Shown: positions 7,836 through 17,929 of the stretch, piece by piece
Numbering within the stretch: the stretch's first letter is position 1
Layout: every line of letters begins with the position of its first letter
Origin: Myxococcus flavus
Lineage (GTDB): Bacteria; Myxococcota; Myxococcia; Myxococcales; Myxococcaceae
Direction: 5' to 3'
Length of the DNA stretch: 64,000 nucleotides
Assembly (NCBI RefSeq): GCF_050038885.1
Contig: NZ_CP143624.1
Coordinates: 4,340,001-4,404,000, forward strand
Made by a program: the position numbers and the translations under genes
The notes under the pieces: model-generated
Seen by the model: the letters and a program-made list of their open reading frames with translations, nothing else
The model's database searches: none
What the model was told of the DNA's origin: nothing

Positions 7836-8630
7836 ATGGAAGCCATCAACCTGAACATGTCCTGTGAGTCCCCTGAGCTCGTGGTTTCGGCCGAGGTCGT
7901 GGAAGCGCGCGTTCGCGGGCACCTGGAGCTGGTGCGGCGGCTGGCGTGGAAATACCGGTGGACCGGTCTGTCGATGGAAGAGCTGGTGGCGGAGGGCAAC
8001 GTCGGGTTGATGGAAGCGGCGGGACGGTTCGAGGAACGTGGGGTGCCGTTCTCCGCCTACGCGAGCCAGTGGATTCGCGCGCGCATCCGCGCCTACGTGG
8101 GGCGCAACTGGAGCATGGGCGGTGGGCGGGCGCCGTGGGTGGTGTTCCAGCTCCGGCGTGAGCGGGCGCGGCTGGAGGCCCGGTGGGGGGAGGGCCACCC
8201 GGAGGTGGAGAAGCGGCTGGCCGATGCGCTGGGCAAGCGGGAGGAGGACGTCGCACGCGCCATGGAGGGGCTGTCGCGGGACGTGTCGCTGGACGCGCCG
8301 GTGTCCCCGGACTCGGAGGTCACCCGCCTGGACGTGCTGATGGCGGAAGGCGACTCCCAGGAGGAGGCGGTGGAGCGGGCGCAGTGGGCGAAGCGGCTGC
8401 GGGACAGCGTGGACGCGGCCTGGCCGGAGCTGGACGCGCGTGAGCGGGCGCTGGTGGAGGAGCGGATGCTGGCGGAGGACGGGGTGAGCGCGGAGCTGCT
8501 GGCGCGCCGCTTCGGGGTGACGGCGGTGCGCATCCGGCAGATCGAACAGGGCCTGCGGGCGAAGCTGCGCCGCAGGATGACCGCCAGTCTCACGGCCTGG
8601 GACGGGGAGGCCATGTCGCTGGCGGCCTGA
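7836..8630 (+). CDS. Alternative sigma-70 family factor (RpoH-like, group 3)
   Basis: 264 aa; start ATG at 7836 with GGAGGAGG five bases upstream. Region 2 spans about residues 25-95: GHLELVRRLAWKY, SMEELVAEGNVGLMEAAGRFEERG and FSAYASQWIRARI (core binding and -10 recognition). The middle is a diverged region 3. Region 4 (about 185-250) ends in RFGVTAVRIRQIEQGLRAKL, the -35 helix-turn-helix. There is no region 1.1, so it is not the housekeeping factor. Myxobacteria have several RpoH-like factors (SigB, SigC, SigE) acting in development; which of these it matches, if any, cannot be decided from this sequence alone. Confidence 0.88.
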   Translation: MEAINLNMSCESPELVVSAEVVEARVRGHLELVRRLAWKYRWTGLSMEELVAEGNVGLMEAAGRFEERGVPFSAYASQWIRARIRAYVGRNWSMGGGRAPWVVFQLRRERARLEARWGEGHPEVEKRLADALGKREEDVARAMEGLSRDVSLDAPVSPDSEVTRLDVLMAEGDSQEEAVERAQWAKRLRDSVDAAWPELDARERALVEERMLAEDGVSAELLARRFGVTAVRIRQIEQGLRAKLRRRMTASLTAWDGEAMSLAA

Positions 8631-8661
8631 CGCCTGCCTGCCAGGGCGGCCGAGAATGCTG

Positions 8662-8691
8662 TTGACGGGGGAGGGACGGGCTCGCTATGAA
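8662..8691 (+). promoter_or_regulatory. tRNA-Phe promoter
   Basis: TTGACG (8662-8667), an 18-base spacer and TATGAA (8686-8691) lie about 27 bases before the tRNA. Start point expected near 8698. The GC-rich spacer between -10 and tRNA fits a stable-RNA promoter. Confidence 0.6.
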
Positions 8692-8718
8692 GGCGCCGTT
8701 CCGCGCGGTGCCCCATAC

Positions 8719-8791
8719 GCCCAGGTAGCTCAGTCGGTAGAGCAGGGGATTGAAAATCCCCGTGTCGGTGGTTCGATTCCGCCCCTGGGCA
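8719..8791 (+). tRNA. tRNA-Phe (anticodon GAA)
   Basis: 73-nt cloverleaf. Acceptor GCCCAGG pairs with CCTGGGC, D-arm GCTC...GAGC, anticodon stem GGGGA/TCCCC enclosing loop TTGAAAA (anticodon GAA), T-arm with GGTTCGATTCC, and discriminator A at 8791. CCA is not encoded. No direct repeat of the 3' end is seen nearby, so there is no sign of an integrated element. Confidence 0.97.
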
Positions 8792-8808
8792 CTTCCGCGG
8801 AGACGAAG

Positions 8809-8836
8809 GCCTCTGGACTTGAGTCCAGGGGCTTTT
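8809..8836 (+). terminator. Intrinsic terminator of tRNA-Phe
   Basis: An 11-bp stem GCCTCTGGACT / AGTCCAGGGGC (one G-T wobble, 2-base loop) is followed directly by TTTTG, 18 bases after the tRNA. It is one of only two hairpins found in the window with a recognisable T-run. Confidence 0.8.
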
Positions 8837-9265
8837 GTCGTTTCAGGCGCTGTGCGCCCGGTTCGCGAGCCCGCGTGTCGACGGCAGCGCGGTGGACCAC
8901 GGTGCGCATCTCGGGCTTTTCGCCCGGGAGTGGCGGTCGAGCGCTACGACAAGAGCTGCTTCAATGTTCGATAGCACCTGCCACAAAGTGGCTTGTTATT
9001 GGTCGCGCCAAAGTCCTTCCCCCCCGTGATGGCAGTGGCTGCCCTCGTCGTTGGGGGCTTTGTAGCGGCGCCACTTCGCAATCCCTATCCAGGTTTCAAG
9101 TCATCCTGAGCCACGCGCTCCGCGGGCCCGTAGCGTGTGGAGGCGGAGACGAATGGTGCGGTACGGAACATGATTCCGTGTCCGGTTCTTGGCCGCTTCC
9201 CCACGTTGCAGGGTGCATGGGCTGCCTGGAGCAGGGTAGAGAGGGAGTCGGAGGAACGAAACGAG
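8837..9265. other. Intergenic stretch without a supported gene
   Basis: 429 bases with broken frames and weaker codon bias than its surroundings. The only structure seen is a 5-bp hairpin GCCAC-aaa-GTGGC (8980-8992) followed by TTGTTATT, a weak terminator-like element. The last ~20 bases carry the GGAGGA ribosome-binding site of the next gene. Confidence 0.5.
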
Positions 9266-9811
9266 ATGGACGCGAACGCAGTGGCGGAGCTCGAGAAGGC
9301 GGGCGTGAAGGTGGACCAGCCCGAGCGCCTGTATGTGGCGGTGGAGTGGGACGAGGACGGCAAGCACGTGCGTCCCGTCGGCGAGCGCGTCCAGGTGCGC
9401 GCGGGCGAGCAGCTGGTCCACGTGACGCTCAAGCCCATCTCCCAGCTCTTCACCGGGGACACGAAGCCCCCCAGCTTCGCCAAGGCGCCGCCGCTCGAGT
9501 ACCAGCCCTTCTTCCTCCTCATCGAGGCCACCGCCGCCGGCTACTGCCGCGCGGTGCGCAACACCGAGACGGACCAGGAATTCGAGCGGCTCTACCGCCA
9601 CCTCCAGCGCCGCCCTGATGGCACCGACCGCAACCCGCTCTTCTCCCACCTCCAGGGCGCCGTCCGCCTCTACATGTCCCTGCGCGACGTGAGCCAGGCG
9701 GAGTTCGAGGCCGTTGTCCACCGTCTCTACCAGTCCGCCAAGCACTTCCAGACGCACACGGGGAGCATCAACTACTTCCAGGAAGTGCTCCGCGGCGTGC
9801 TCGGGGCCTGA
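9266..9811 (+). CDS. Conserved protein of unknown function (181 aa)
   Basis: 181 aa starting at MDANAVAELEKAG, with GGAGGAAC upstream; the in-frame extension to 9137 has poor codon usage. No signal peptide or membrane helix. The sequence is evenly mixed alpha/beta: an N-terminal beta-rich part (residues 20-75, LYVAVEWDEDGKHVRPVGERV) and an alpha-helical C-terminal half (about 85-180, TETDQEFERLYRHLQRR, LYMSLRDVSQAEFEAVVHRL). I do not recognise the family. It stands alone between tRNA-Phe and the M16 peptidase operon, bounded downstream by a hairpin. Confidence 0.7.
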   Translation: MDANAVAELEKAGVKVDQPERLYVAVEWDEDGKHVRPVGERVQVRAGEQLVHVTLKPISQLFTGDTKPPSFAKAPPLEYQPFFLLIEATAAGYCRAVRNTETDQEFERLYRHLQRRPDGTDRNPLFSHLQGAVRLYMSLRDVSQAEFEAVVHRLYQSAKHFQTHTGSINYFQEVLRGVLGA

Positions 9812-9825
9812 GCCGTCGTTTCGCG

Positions 9826-9854
9826 CCGTCCTCCGGGTCCACCCGGGAGGGCGG
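9826..9854 (+). terminator. Terminator-like hairpin
   Basis: CCGTCCTCCGGGT pairs with ACCCGGGAGGGCGG (one bulge, one wobble) 15 bases past the stop at 9811. No U-tract follows, as with most hairpins in this window. It separates the 181-aa gene from the M16 operon. Confidence 0.45.
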
Positions 9855-9913
9855 CAAGTGGAATATCGTGCTCCGCCGCCCGTTCCCGGGCGTCCTTCCC
9901 GACAGGAGCACGG

Positions 9914-11320
9914 ATGTTCCGTCAGTCGTTACTCTGGACCTCGTGTCTGGCCCTGCTCTCCGGCCCCGTGGCCTGTGCGCAGACGCAGGGCAAGACGGTG
10001 GCGAAGTCCTCCGTGGCCGCCGCGCCCAAGCTGGGCGCCGGCATCGAGTCCCGCACCCTCAAGAACGGGCTCAAGGTCATCGTCTGGCCCGACCACGACA
10101 TTCCCAGCGTCGTCCTCTACAACTGGTTCCGCGTCGGCGGCCGGAACGAGTACCCGGGCATCACCGGCCTGTCCCACTTCTTCGAGCACATGATGTTCAA
10201 CGGCGCGAAGAAGTACGGCCCCGGTGAGTTCGACCGCGTCATGGAGTCCAACGGCGGCGCCAACAACGCCTTCACCTCCGAGGACGTCACCGTCTACATG
10301 GACTGGTTCCCCCGCTCCGCGCTCGACGTCATCTTCGACCTCGAGGCCGACCGGCTCCAGCACCTGGCCATCGACCCCAAGGTCATCGAGTCCGAGCGCG
10401 GCGTCGTCTACTCGGAGCGCCGCTCCGCCATCGACAACGACAACATGGGCGCCCTGATGGAGCAGGTGCAGGCCACCGCCTTCGTGGCCCACCCGTACCA
10501 GTTCCCCGTCATCGGGTGGCCGTCCGACATCGAGTCGTGGCGCATCGAGGACCTCCAGCGCTACTACAAGACGTACTACGCCCCCAACAACGCCACGCTC
10601 ATCTTCACGGGCGCCGTCACGCCCGCGGAAATCTTCGCGCTCGCGGAGAAGTACCTGGAGCCCATCCCCTCCCAGCCCGCGCCCGAGCCCGTCCGCACGA
10701 AGGAGCCCGAGCAGCAGGGTGAGCGCCGCATCGTCGTGCGGAAGCAGGCCCAGGCCCCGCTCATCCAGCTCGCCTACCACGGCATGTCCGGCAAGGACGC
10801 GGACGTCGAGGCGCTGGAGCTGCTCCTGAGCATCCTCGCCGACGGTGAATCCTCGCGGCTGCACCGCCGCCTCGTGGAGGAGGAGCGCGCCGCCCTCCGC
10901 GTCAACACCCACTTCAGCCCCGGCTTCGACCCGTCGCTCGTCTGGGTCTACGCGGACTTGCCGCCCGGGGCCGACCTCTCCAAGGTCGAAGCCCTGCTCA
11001 CCGAGGAGCTGGCTCGCGTCGTCAAGGACGGCGTCAGTGACGCCGAGCTCCAGAAGGCGCGCAACATCACCCTGTCCCAGTTCTGGCGCAGCCTGGAGAC
11101 CATCAACGGCCGGGGCCGCGCGCTGGGCGCCGCGGAGACGTTCCGCGGCGACTACCGCCAGCTCTTCGACGCGCCCGCCCGATATGAGCGCGTGACGCGT
11201 GACGACATCCGCAAGGTCGCCGCGCGTGTGTTCAACTCCCAGCGCCGCACCGTTGGCTGGCTCGTGCCCGACGACGCGCAGGCCGCTCCCCCCGATACCC
11301 GCAAGGAGGCCTCGCGATGA
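9914..11320 (+). CDS. M16 family zinc peptidase (catalytic member)
   Basis: 468 aa; ATG with AGGAG upstream; signal peptide about 1-21. The zinc-binding inverted motif is present as HFFEH in GLSHFFEHMMFNG (residues ~80-92), with the distal glutamate in the ESERGVVYSERR stretch (~155-170). The C-terminal M16 half follows from about 230 to 440 and includes the conserved arginine/tyrosine-like tail GRGRALGAAETFRGDY. M16 members of this size act as heterodimers in the periplasm, degrading peptides. It overlaps the next gene by the ATGA quadruplet, so the pair is coupled and probably forms the active complex. Confidence 0.92.
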   Translation: MFRQSLLWTSCLALLSGPVACAQTQGKTVAKSSVAAAPKLGAGIESRTLKNGLKVIVWPDHDIPSVVLYNWFRVGGRNEYPGITGLSHFFEHMMFNGAKKYGPGEFDRVMESNGGANNAFTSEDVTVYMDWFPRSALDVIFDLEADRLQHLAIDPKVIESERGVVYSERRSAIDNDNMGALMEQVQATAFVAHPYQFPVIGWPSDIESWRIEDLQRYYKTYYAPNNATLIFTGAVTPAEIFALAEKYLEPIPSQPAPEPVRTKEPEQQGERRIVVRKQAQAPLIQLAYHGMSGKDADVEALELLLSILADGESSRLHRRLVEEERAALRVNTHFSPGFDPSLVWVYADLPPGADLSKVEALLTEELARVVKDGVSDAELQKARNITLSQFWRSLETINGRGRALGAAETFRGDYRQLFDAPARYERVTRDDIRKVAARVFNSQRRTVGWLVPDDAQAAPPDTRKEASR

Positions 11321-12774
11321 GCGCCCCCCTCACCTGGAAGGCCGCGTTCACCACGCTGGTGTTGTCCTCCGTCCCCGCCGCGGCGCAGAGCGCTGCCACC
11401 GCGCCGAAAGCCGCCGCGGCCTCGGCGCAGCAGGGCGTGACGCTTCCCAAGGCCACCGTCGTCACGCTGAAGAACGGCGCGAAGCTCCAGCTGGTGGAGC
11501 GCAAGGAGCTGCCGCTCGTCTCGTTCAGCGCGTGGGTGCGCGGCGGCGCGCTGGGCGACCCCGCTGGCAAGGAGGGACTGGCCGCCCTCACGGGCGAGCT
11601 GCTGCAGAAGGGCGCTGGCGCGCGGGACGCCCGGCAGTTCGCCGAGGCCGTCGACGGCGTGGGCGGCGCGATTCAGGTGGCCGCCAACCTGGAGGCCCTG
11701 GTCATCAGCGGCCAGTTCATGTCGCGCGACACCGGGCTGATGGTGGAGCTGCTCACCGACCTGCTCACCCGCCCGCGCTTCGACGCGAAGGAGCTGGAGA
11801 AGGTCCGCGCGAGGCGGGCGTCGGAGATCGCGGCCGCGAAGGACAGCGACCCGCGCATGCTCATTGGCACGTACTTCCAGGCCTTCCACTTCGCCGGGCA
11901 TCCGTACGGCACGCCCGTCAACGGCAGCGAGGCGTCACTCCCGGGGCTGTCGCGCGAGGACGTGCTCGCGTACGCGAAGAACCACCTCGGCGGAGACCGG
12001 CTCATCCTCTCCGTGGTGGGCGACTTCGACGCGAAAGCGCTCGCGAAGAAGCTGGAGTCCGCGCTCGGCGGCTGGGCCCGGGCCGCCGCGCCCGTCCCCA
12101 CCGTGCCCGCCACGGCGGTCTCCAAGGGCCGGCGCGTGCTGCTGGTGGACAAGCCGGACGCCACCCAGACGTACTTCTGGATTGGCAACACCGGCATCGC
12201 CCGCGATGACCCGGACCGCGCCTCGGTGAAGCTGGCGGAGACGGTGTTCGGTGGGCGCTTCACCTCGCTGCTCAACACCGAGCTGCGCGTGAAGTCCGGC
12301 CTGAGCTACGGCGCCAGCTCCGTGTTCATCCGCCACTCGCGTCCAGGGCCCGTCGTCATCGCCTCGTACACGAAGACGGAGTCCACCGGCCGCGCCATCG
12401 ACCTGGCGCTGGAGGTGCTGTCCGGCTACCGGAAGTCCGGCATGGATGACGCCATGCTCGCCTCCGCGAAGTCGTACGTGCTGGGGCAGTTCCCGCCCAC
12501 GCTGGAGACGGGGTCGCAGGTGGCGGGCAAGCTGTCGGAGCTGGCCTTCTACGGGCTGGACGCCAGCGACGTGGACGGCTTCGCCAGCGCCGTCTCCGCC
12601 ACCACGCGTGAGGGCATCCACGGCATCATCCAGCGCAAGCTGCCCGCGCCGGAGGACCTCACCTTCGTCCTCATCGGCAAGGCGTCGGAGATTCGCGACA
12701 TGGCCCGGAAGTACGGCGCCGTCACGGAGATGAAGATTTCCGACAAGCACTTCGCGCCGCCCGCGAAGCGCTGA
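11317..12774 (+). CDS. M16 family peptidase-like protein lacking the zinc site
   Basis: 485 aa; ATG overlaps the previous stop and has AAGGAGG eight bases upstream. Signal peptide about 1-24 (ending AAAQ). The fold is M16 in both halves (VTLKNGAKLQLVERKELPLV, LLNTELRVKSGLSYGASSVF), but where the HxxEH motif should be it reads GLAALTGELLQKG, so zinc cannot be bound. This is the usual non-catalytic partner, which supplies the R/Y pair that grips the substrate C-terminus. LRVKSGLSYGASS is that region. Function only makes sense as a heterodimer with the upstream protein. Confidence 0.9.
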   Translation: MSAPLTWKAAFTTLVLSSVPAAAQSAATAPKAAAASAQQGVTLPKATVVTLKNGAKLQLVERKELPLVSFSAWVRGGALGDPAGKEGLAALTGELLQKGAGARDARQFAEAVDGVGGAIQVAANLEALVISGQFMSRDTGLMVELLTDLLTRPRFDAKELEKVRARRASEIAAAKDSDPRMLIGTYFQAFHFAGHPYGTPVNGSEASLPGLSREDVLAYAKNHLGGDRLILSVVGDFDAKALAKKLESALGGWARAAAPVPTVPATAVSKGRRVLLVDKPDATQTYFWIGNTGIARDDPDRASVKLAETVFGGRFTSLLNTELRVKSGLSYGASSVFIRHSRPGPVVIASYTKTESTGRAIDLALEVLSGYRKSGMDDAMLASAKSYVLGQFPPTLETGSQVAGKLSELAFYGLDASDVDGFASAVSATTREGIHGIIQRKLPAPEDLTFVLIGKASEIRDMARKYGAVTEMKISDKHFAPPAKR

Positions 12775-12785
12775 GGCCCGCCCCG

Positions 12786-12820
12786 CACCGCCGGACCTGG
12801 AGTGATTCGGGCCGGCGGTG
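12786..12820. terminator. Hairpin between converging genes
   Basis: A perfect 9-bp stem CACCGCCGG / CCGGCGGTG with a 17-base loop lies between the M16 operon stop (12774) and the minus-strand DUF1615 stop (12839). It can serve both strands. No T-run on either side. Confidence 0.45.
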
Positions 12821-12838
12821 TCAGGTGGCTCGCCCGGG

Positions 12839-14113
12839 CTACTTCGCCGTCAGCGCGCGGTAGCGGGCCATGCACTTCTGGTAGCGCCGGTCCACGTTGC
12901 GCGCGAACCACGCCGTGGTGAGCTCGCGCTTCAGCTTCGGGCTCTGGAGCGTCACCCGGGGAAGCTGGGCGTAGGAGGGCGACTCGCCCGTCTCCCGCTG
13001 GTAGACGCGCTTCACCGCGCGGAAGGTGTCGGTGGATTCGAACTCCGCCTCCTTCTCCTTGCGCACATCGCGGCGAACCGTCCGCTCGCTGAGCTCCGGG
13101 GCGAAGCGCTGCCGGAAGGCGAGCAACGCCAGCAGCGACTTGCTGTCCTCGCCGCGCGGCTCGCCCTGCTTGTCGTAGAGCTGGAGGTCGCCGTCCGGTG
13201 CCAGCGGGTGGCCGGTGAGGCGGCTCACCTGGGACTGGAGCGCCGCGTTGCGCGAGGCGTAGACACCCGCGTTGTAGTCCGCGAAGCGGAAGAGCGGCTC
13301 CGGATAGGCGGCCTCGTAACCCAGCAGCCGCGCGGTGCCGTAACGCACGCCCCCCGCGCGGGTGTACAGCGACTCGCGCACCTCCACCGGGTCCGCGTCC
13401 TCGCCCGCCTTCTCCAGGGCGTAGCGCACGCTGACCTGCATGGAGCCCGCGGTGGTAACGGGGTTGTGCTCCCCCAGGTTTCCCGAGGCGAAGAGCCCGC
13501 TGGCGAAGTCCACGACCTTGAACGTGCTCGGGTATTCGTCCTCGTAGTACGCGAGCATGTCACGGTAGAGCCGGTCCAGGTCGCGCTCGGTGCGCAGCGT
13601 GCGCAGCCGCTCATTGAACGTCTTCTTGCTGCCCTTCGCCCGGCCCTCCAGCACGGACGCCAGGACCTTGTGGCCCAGGGGGCCCAGCTTGTCCGCGTGC
13701 GCCTCCAGGCGGGCGCGGACCATGCGCGGCAGGCCGGCCACGGGCGGGTCCACCTTGTAGCCGGACTCCTGCTCGATGACGGCGAGCACCGAGCACACCG
13801 CGGGCGGTGACGGGGCAATCTCCTCCACCTCCAGCGCGGCCAGCACGTCACGGGCCCAGCCTTCGCGGTCCTGGACCTTGGGCGGTAGCAGCTTCGTCAC
13901 CTGGGACGCGGAGACCCGGGGCGGTGGAGGGATGGGTGGCTGGGCCGTGCCGCGCGGCGTGCACGCAGCCACCGCGCCGAGCACCGCGAACAGGCCCAGC
14001 CACGCGCGACGCGGTCTCCGGGGACGCTGGGGCTCGGTGGCTCGCGGCGCGAGCGCCCCCCTGGCGCGCGACCCGCCGGGCGTCTGGACCTGCCGTGGAC
14101 TGGGCACCTGCAT
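12839..14113 (-). CDS. DUF1615-type lipoprotein
   Basis: 424 aa, start ATG with CGGAGG eight bases upstream. A long arginine-rich n-region precedes the hydrophobic core and lipobox (AWLGLFAVLGAVAAC, Cys about 51). The body matches the DUF1615 pattern: LLPPKVQDREGWARDVLAAL, AVIEQESGYKVDPPVAGLP, RFADYNAGVYASRNAA. The EQESG-x-DP and DYNAGVYASRNAA blocks resemble lytic-transglycosylase-like goose-lysozyme folds, so a cell-wall role is possible but unproven. Probably outer-membrane anchored. A hairpin pair separates it from the following upstream gene on the same strand. Confidence 0.75.
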   Translation of the reverse strand: MQVPSPRQVQTPGGSRARGALAPRATEPQRPRRPRRAWLGLFAVLGAVAACTPRGTAQPPIPPPPRVSASQVTKLLPPKVQDREGWARDVLAALEVEEIAPSPPAVCSVLAVIEQESGYKVDPPVAGLPRMVRARLEAHADKLGPLGHKVLASVLEGRAKGSKKTFNERLRTLRTERDLDRLYRDMLAYYEDEYPSTFKVVDFASGLFASGNLGEHNPVTTAGSMQVSVRYALEKAGEDADPVEVRESLYTRAGGVRYGTARLLGYEAAYPEPLFRFADYNAGVYASRNAALQSQVSRLTGHPLAPDGDLQLYDKQGEPRGEDSKSLLALLAFRQRFAPELSERTVRRDVRKEKEAEFESTDTFRAVKRVYQRETGESPSYAQLPRVTLQSPKLKRELTTAWFARNVDRRYQKCMARYRALTAK

Positions 14114-14186
14114 GCGCTCGCCTCCGGGGACACCTCCCCGACCTCTAGGGAGGAGAGAACCGCGGGCGAAAGCCGGTGTCCCCAGT

Positions 14187-14268
14187 CCCGCTCGCTCAGC
14201 GGGCGAGCGGGCAGGACGATGGCCGTGCCAGGCGGGCCCTCCGGGCGGGAGGCCCTACCACGGCACGG
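14187..14268 (-). terminator. Two stacked hairpins between lipoprotein genes
   Basis: First hairpin: CCCGCTCGC (14187-14195) with GCGAGCGGG (14203-14211). Second: CCGTGCC (14223-14229) with GGCACGG (14262-14268), enclosing a smaller GGGCC/GGGC stem. They follow the stop of the 14276-15046 gene on the minus strand and precede the DUF1615 gene, so they likely terminate or attenuate transcription between the two. Confidence 0.4.
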
Positions 14269-14275
14269 GCAGGGC

Positions 14276-15046
14276 TCAATTGCGGATCTGCACGTCGCGC
14301 GCGACGGTGCGGCCCCCCATCAGGACGAACTGCGCGCGCACCGGCGTGCCTTCCTGGAGCTGGCGCAGCGGCACCTTGCGGCCCTGGCGCAGGCCACGGC
14401 TGCGGCGGTCCAGCTCCAGCTCGTACTCGCCACCCTCCCGGTCCTTCACGGTGATGGTGTTCTTCTTCACGCGGGTGACGCGCCCGTTCACCATGCTGGT
14501 GGCGATGACCACTTCGTCCAGGTCGGCGCTGCCCGAGCCCCCCGTGCCCTGCGCCGCATCCTGGGCCGCGCGCGCCGCGCCCAGGTACCAGTCCTCGTCC
14601 TCACTCGCCTGGACCGCCTCGGAGCCAATCATCACCCGGCCCGCGGGCGCGTTGGTGTTGGCCACCGGCGCTGGTGCGCGCACGGGTGCACCTTCCTGCA
14701 GCGGCGCCTGCGCCGTGGTGTTCTGTGCGGGGGCCTGTGCTGGCACCGCCGTGGCGGGCTGGATGGCCGTTGTCTCCGTGGGCGCTTGTGGTGGCACTGC
14801 CGTCGCGGGCTGGATGGCCGCTGTCTCCGTCGGTGCTTGTGTTGGCACCGCCGTTGCGGGCTGGACGGCCGCTGTCTCTGTCTGACGCCTCACGGCCGTC
14901 GCGGGAGCGACCTCCGCGCGGCTGTCCGCCGTGTTCGCTTCGACACCGCTGGGGGCGGTGACTGCCGCCCGGGGCTCCCGCTCACGGCAACCCGACGCCA
15001 ACGCGCAGAGGCCCAGCATTCCCACCCACGCCCATCCTTTTCCCAT
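14276..15046 (-). CDS. Lipoprotein with tandem 17-residue repeats
   Basis: 256 aa. Signal peptide with lipobox CALASGC (Cys20). Residues 56-106 are three near-identical 17-residue repeats of the form TETAAIQPATAVPPQAP, followed by a Pro/Ala linker to ~130. The C-terminal half (about 160-256) is a small globular domain: VVIATSMVNGRVTRVKKNTITVKDREG, read here as VNGRVTRVKKNTITVKDREG, then VPLRQLQEGTPVRAQFVL. This looks like a small beta-barrel of the kind seen in DUF5666/OB-type proteins. The repeat would act as a flexible stalk holding the domain off the membrane (inference). Confidence 0.7.
   Translation of the reverse strand: MGKGWAWVGMLGLCALASGCREREPRAAVTAPSGVEANTADSRAEVAPATAVRRQTETAAVQPATAVPTQAPTETAAIQPATAVPPQAPTETTAIQPATAVPAQAPAQNTTAQAPLQEGAPVRAPAPVANTNAPAGRVMIGSEAVQASEDEDWYLGAARAAQDAAQGTGGSGSADLDEVVIATSMVNGRVTRVKKNTITVKDREGGEYELELDRRSRGLRQGRKVPLRQLQEGTPVRAQFVLMGGRTVARDVQIRN
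14729..14881 (-). repeat. Three tandem 51-bp repeats inside the lipoprotein gene
   Basis: In-frame repeats encode TETAAVQPATAVPTQAP, TETAAIQPATAVPPQAP and TETTAIQPATAVPAQAP. The DNA is also similar between copies (for example gctgtctccgt / cttgtgttggcacc blocks), suggesting recent duplication and possible copy-number variation between strains. Confidence 0.8.
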
Positions 15047-15209
15047 TCCGTTCCCCCAGAGTTCCCACTCGGTCCGTTTCGCGCCTTCCCGTGCAAAGTG
15101 CGTGCGCTGGCCCTCGGGTGGGAGCCGCGCGTTGGAAAGCGGCGATGGGGGATGGACACTTGTCGCGGGACGCTGTGGGGCAGCGGACGGAAGACGGAGG
15201 CGCGGCGGG

Positions 15210-16019
15210 CTACGCCGCCAGCGCGCGGGCCACGGCCTTCACGTGCGAGCGCACCAGCTCGCGGGCACCCAGCAGCTCCGTGCCGTTCTCCGGCGCGTAG
15301 CCCAGGCACAGCACCACGTCGTCCTCCGGAGCCGCGCGCATGCCCAGCTTCGCGTAGTCCAGCGTGCGGGGGACGGGCTCGCCGTCGGCGTCGCGGTTGA
15401 AGCGGCCGAACACCGTGGCGTTCTTCCCACGCCGGGGCGCCGTCTCCTTCAGCGCGAACAGCCGGCGGACGGCGGCCAGGGCCTCGGGCTGCTCCATCAG
15501 CACCTCCGGGCGCGCGGGGCCGGCCAGCTCCCACTCCAGCAGGCGCAGGCAGCCGCGGACGAACTCCACGTCGGTGATGACCAGACCATACAGGTACCAG
15601 TCCGCGCAGGCCGCCTGCACCAGCCGCGCCTGGGCGTCCGTGAGCCACCCGAACGAGGGACAGGTGAACGTCTCACACACCGACGAGCGGTACACGCCGC
15701 AGTCGCGCAGGTCCACGCCGCCCGTCGTCAGGGGGTGGGCCAGGCAGCCCACCCGCTTGCGCTCGTTGTCGAGGAAGCCGAGCAGCGGACACACCCGCAC
15801 CGCGGAGAACATGGGCTCCGCGCGCCGGGCCGCCAGCAGCTCACGCGCGGCCTCCTGCCACGCCGACGCTTCCCAGGGCACACGGCGCAGCCGCTCCGTC
15901 TGCATGGCGAGCTGCTCCGCCACCGCCATGCGGGAATGGTCCCGGAAGTTATAGAGGCCGCAGCAGGCACCACACGACGCGCCTCCACCGGGCTGGCACA
16001 GGTGGAAAGAAACAGTCAC
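15210..16019 (-). CDS. YkgJ-like cysteine-rich protein
   Basis: 269 aa from a GTG at 16019. N-terminal CQPGGGASCGACCG gives four cysteines, and a second cluster lies at about residues 75-120 (CPLLGF, GCLAHP, RDCGVY, VCETFTCPSF). The spacing resembles the YkgJ/CxxCxxxCC family, thought to bind zinc or iron-sulphur. The C-terminal ~140 residues are helical and lack motifs I recognise. No signal peptide, so cytoplasmic. The strand neighbours differ in function, giving no operon clue. Metal binding is inferred from cysteine spacing only. Confidence 0.65.
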   Translation of the reverse strand: MTVSFHLCQPGGGASCGACCGLYNFRDHSRMAVAEQLAMQTERLRRVPWEASAWQEAARELLAARRAEPMFSAVRVCPLLGFLDNERKRVGCLAHPLTTGGVDLRDCGVYRSSVCETFTCPSFGWLTDAQARLVQAACADWYLYGLVITDVEFVRGCLRLLEWELAGPARPEVLMEQPEALAAVRRLFALKETAPRRGKNATVFGRFNRDADGEPVPRTLDYAKLGMRAAPEDDVVLCLGYAPENGTELLGARELVRSHVKAVARALAA

Positions 16020-16098
16020 TCTTTACATCTTACGGGCTCCAACGATTCATGCAGGAGAATCGTGCGGCGTCCGAGGCGGGGCATGGCGGGGTGTGCAC

Positions 16099-17907
<1,809 letters not shown>

Positions 17908-17929
17908 GGGCCCCGTGTTAACAGGCGCG

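Noticed and set aside
8719..9265. tRNA-Phe as an integration site for a mobile element
   Set aside because: No integrase gene and no repeat of the tRNA 3' end was seen in the following sequence; the neighbouring genes look native.
14729..14881. CRISPR-like repeats
   Set aside because: The three repeats are directly adjacent, in frame and coding; there are no spacers or cas genes.
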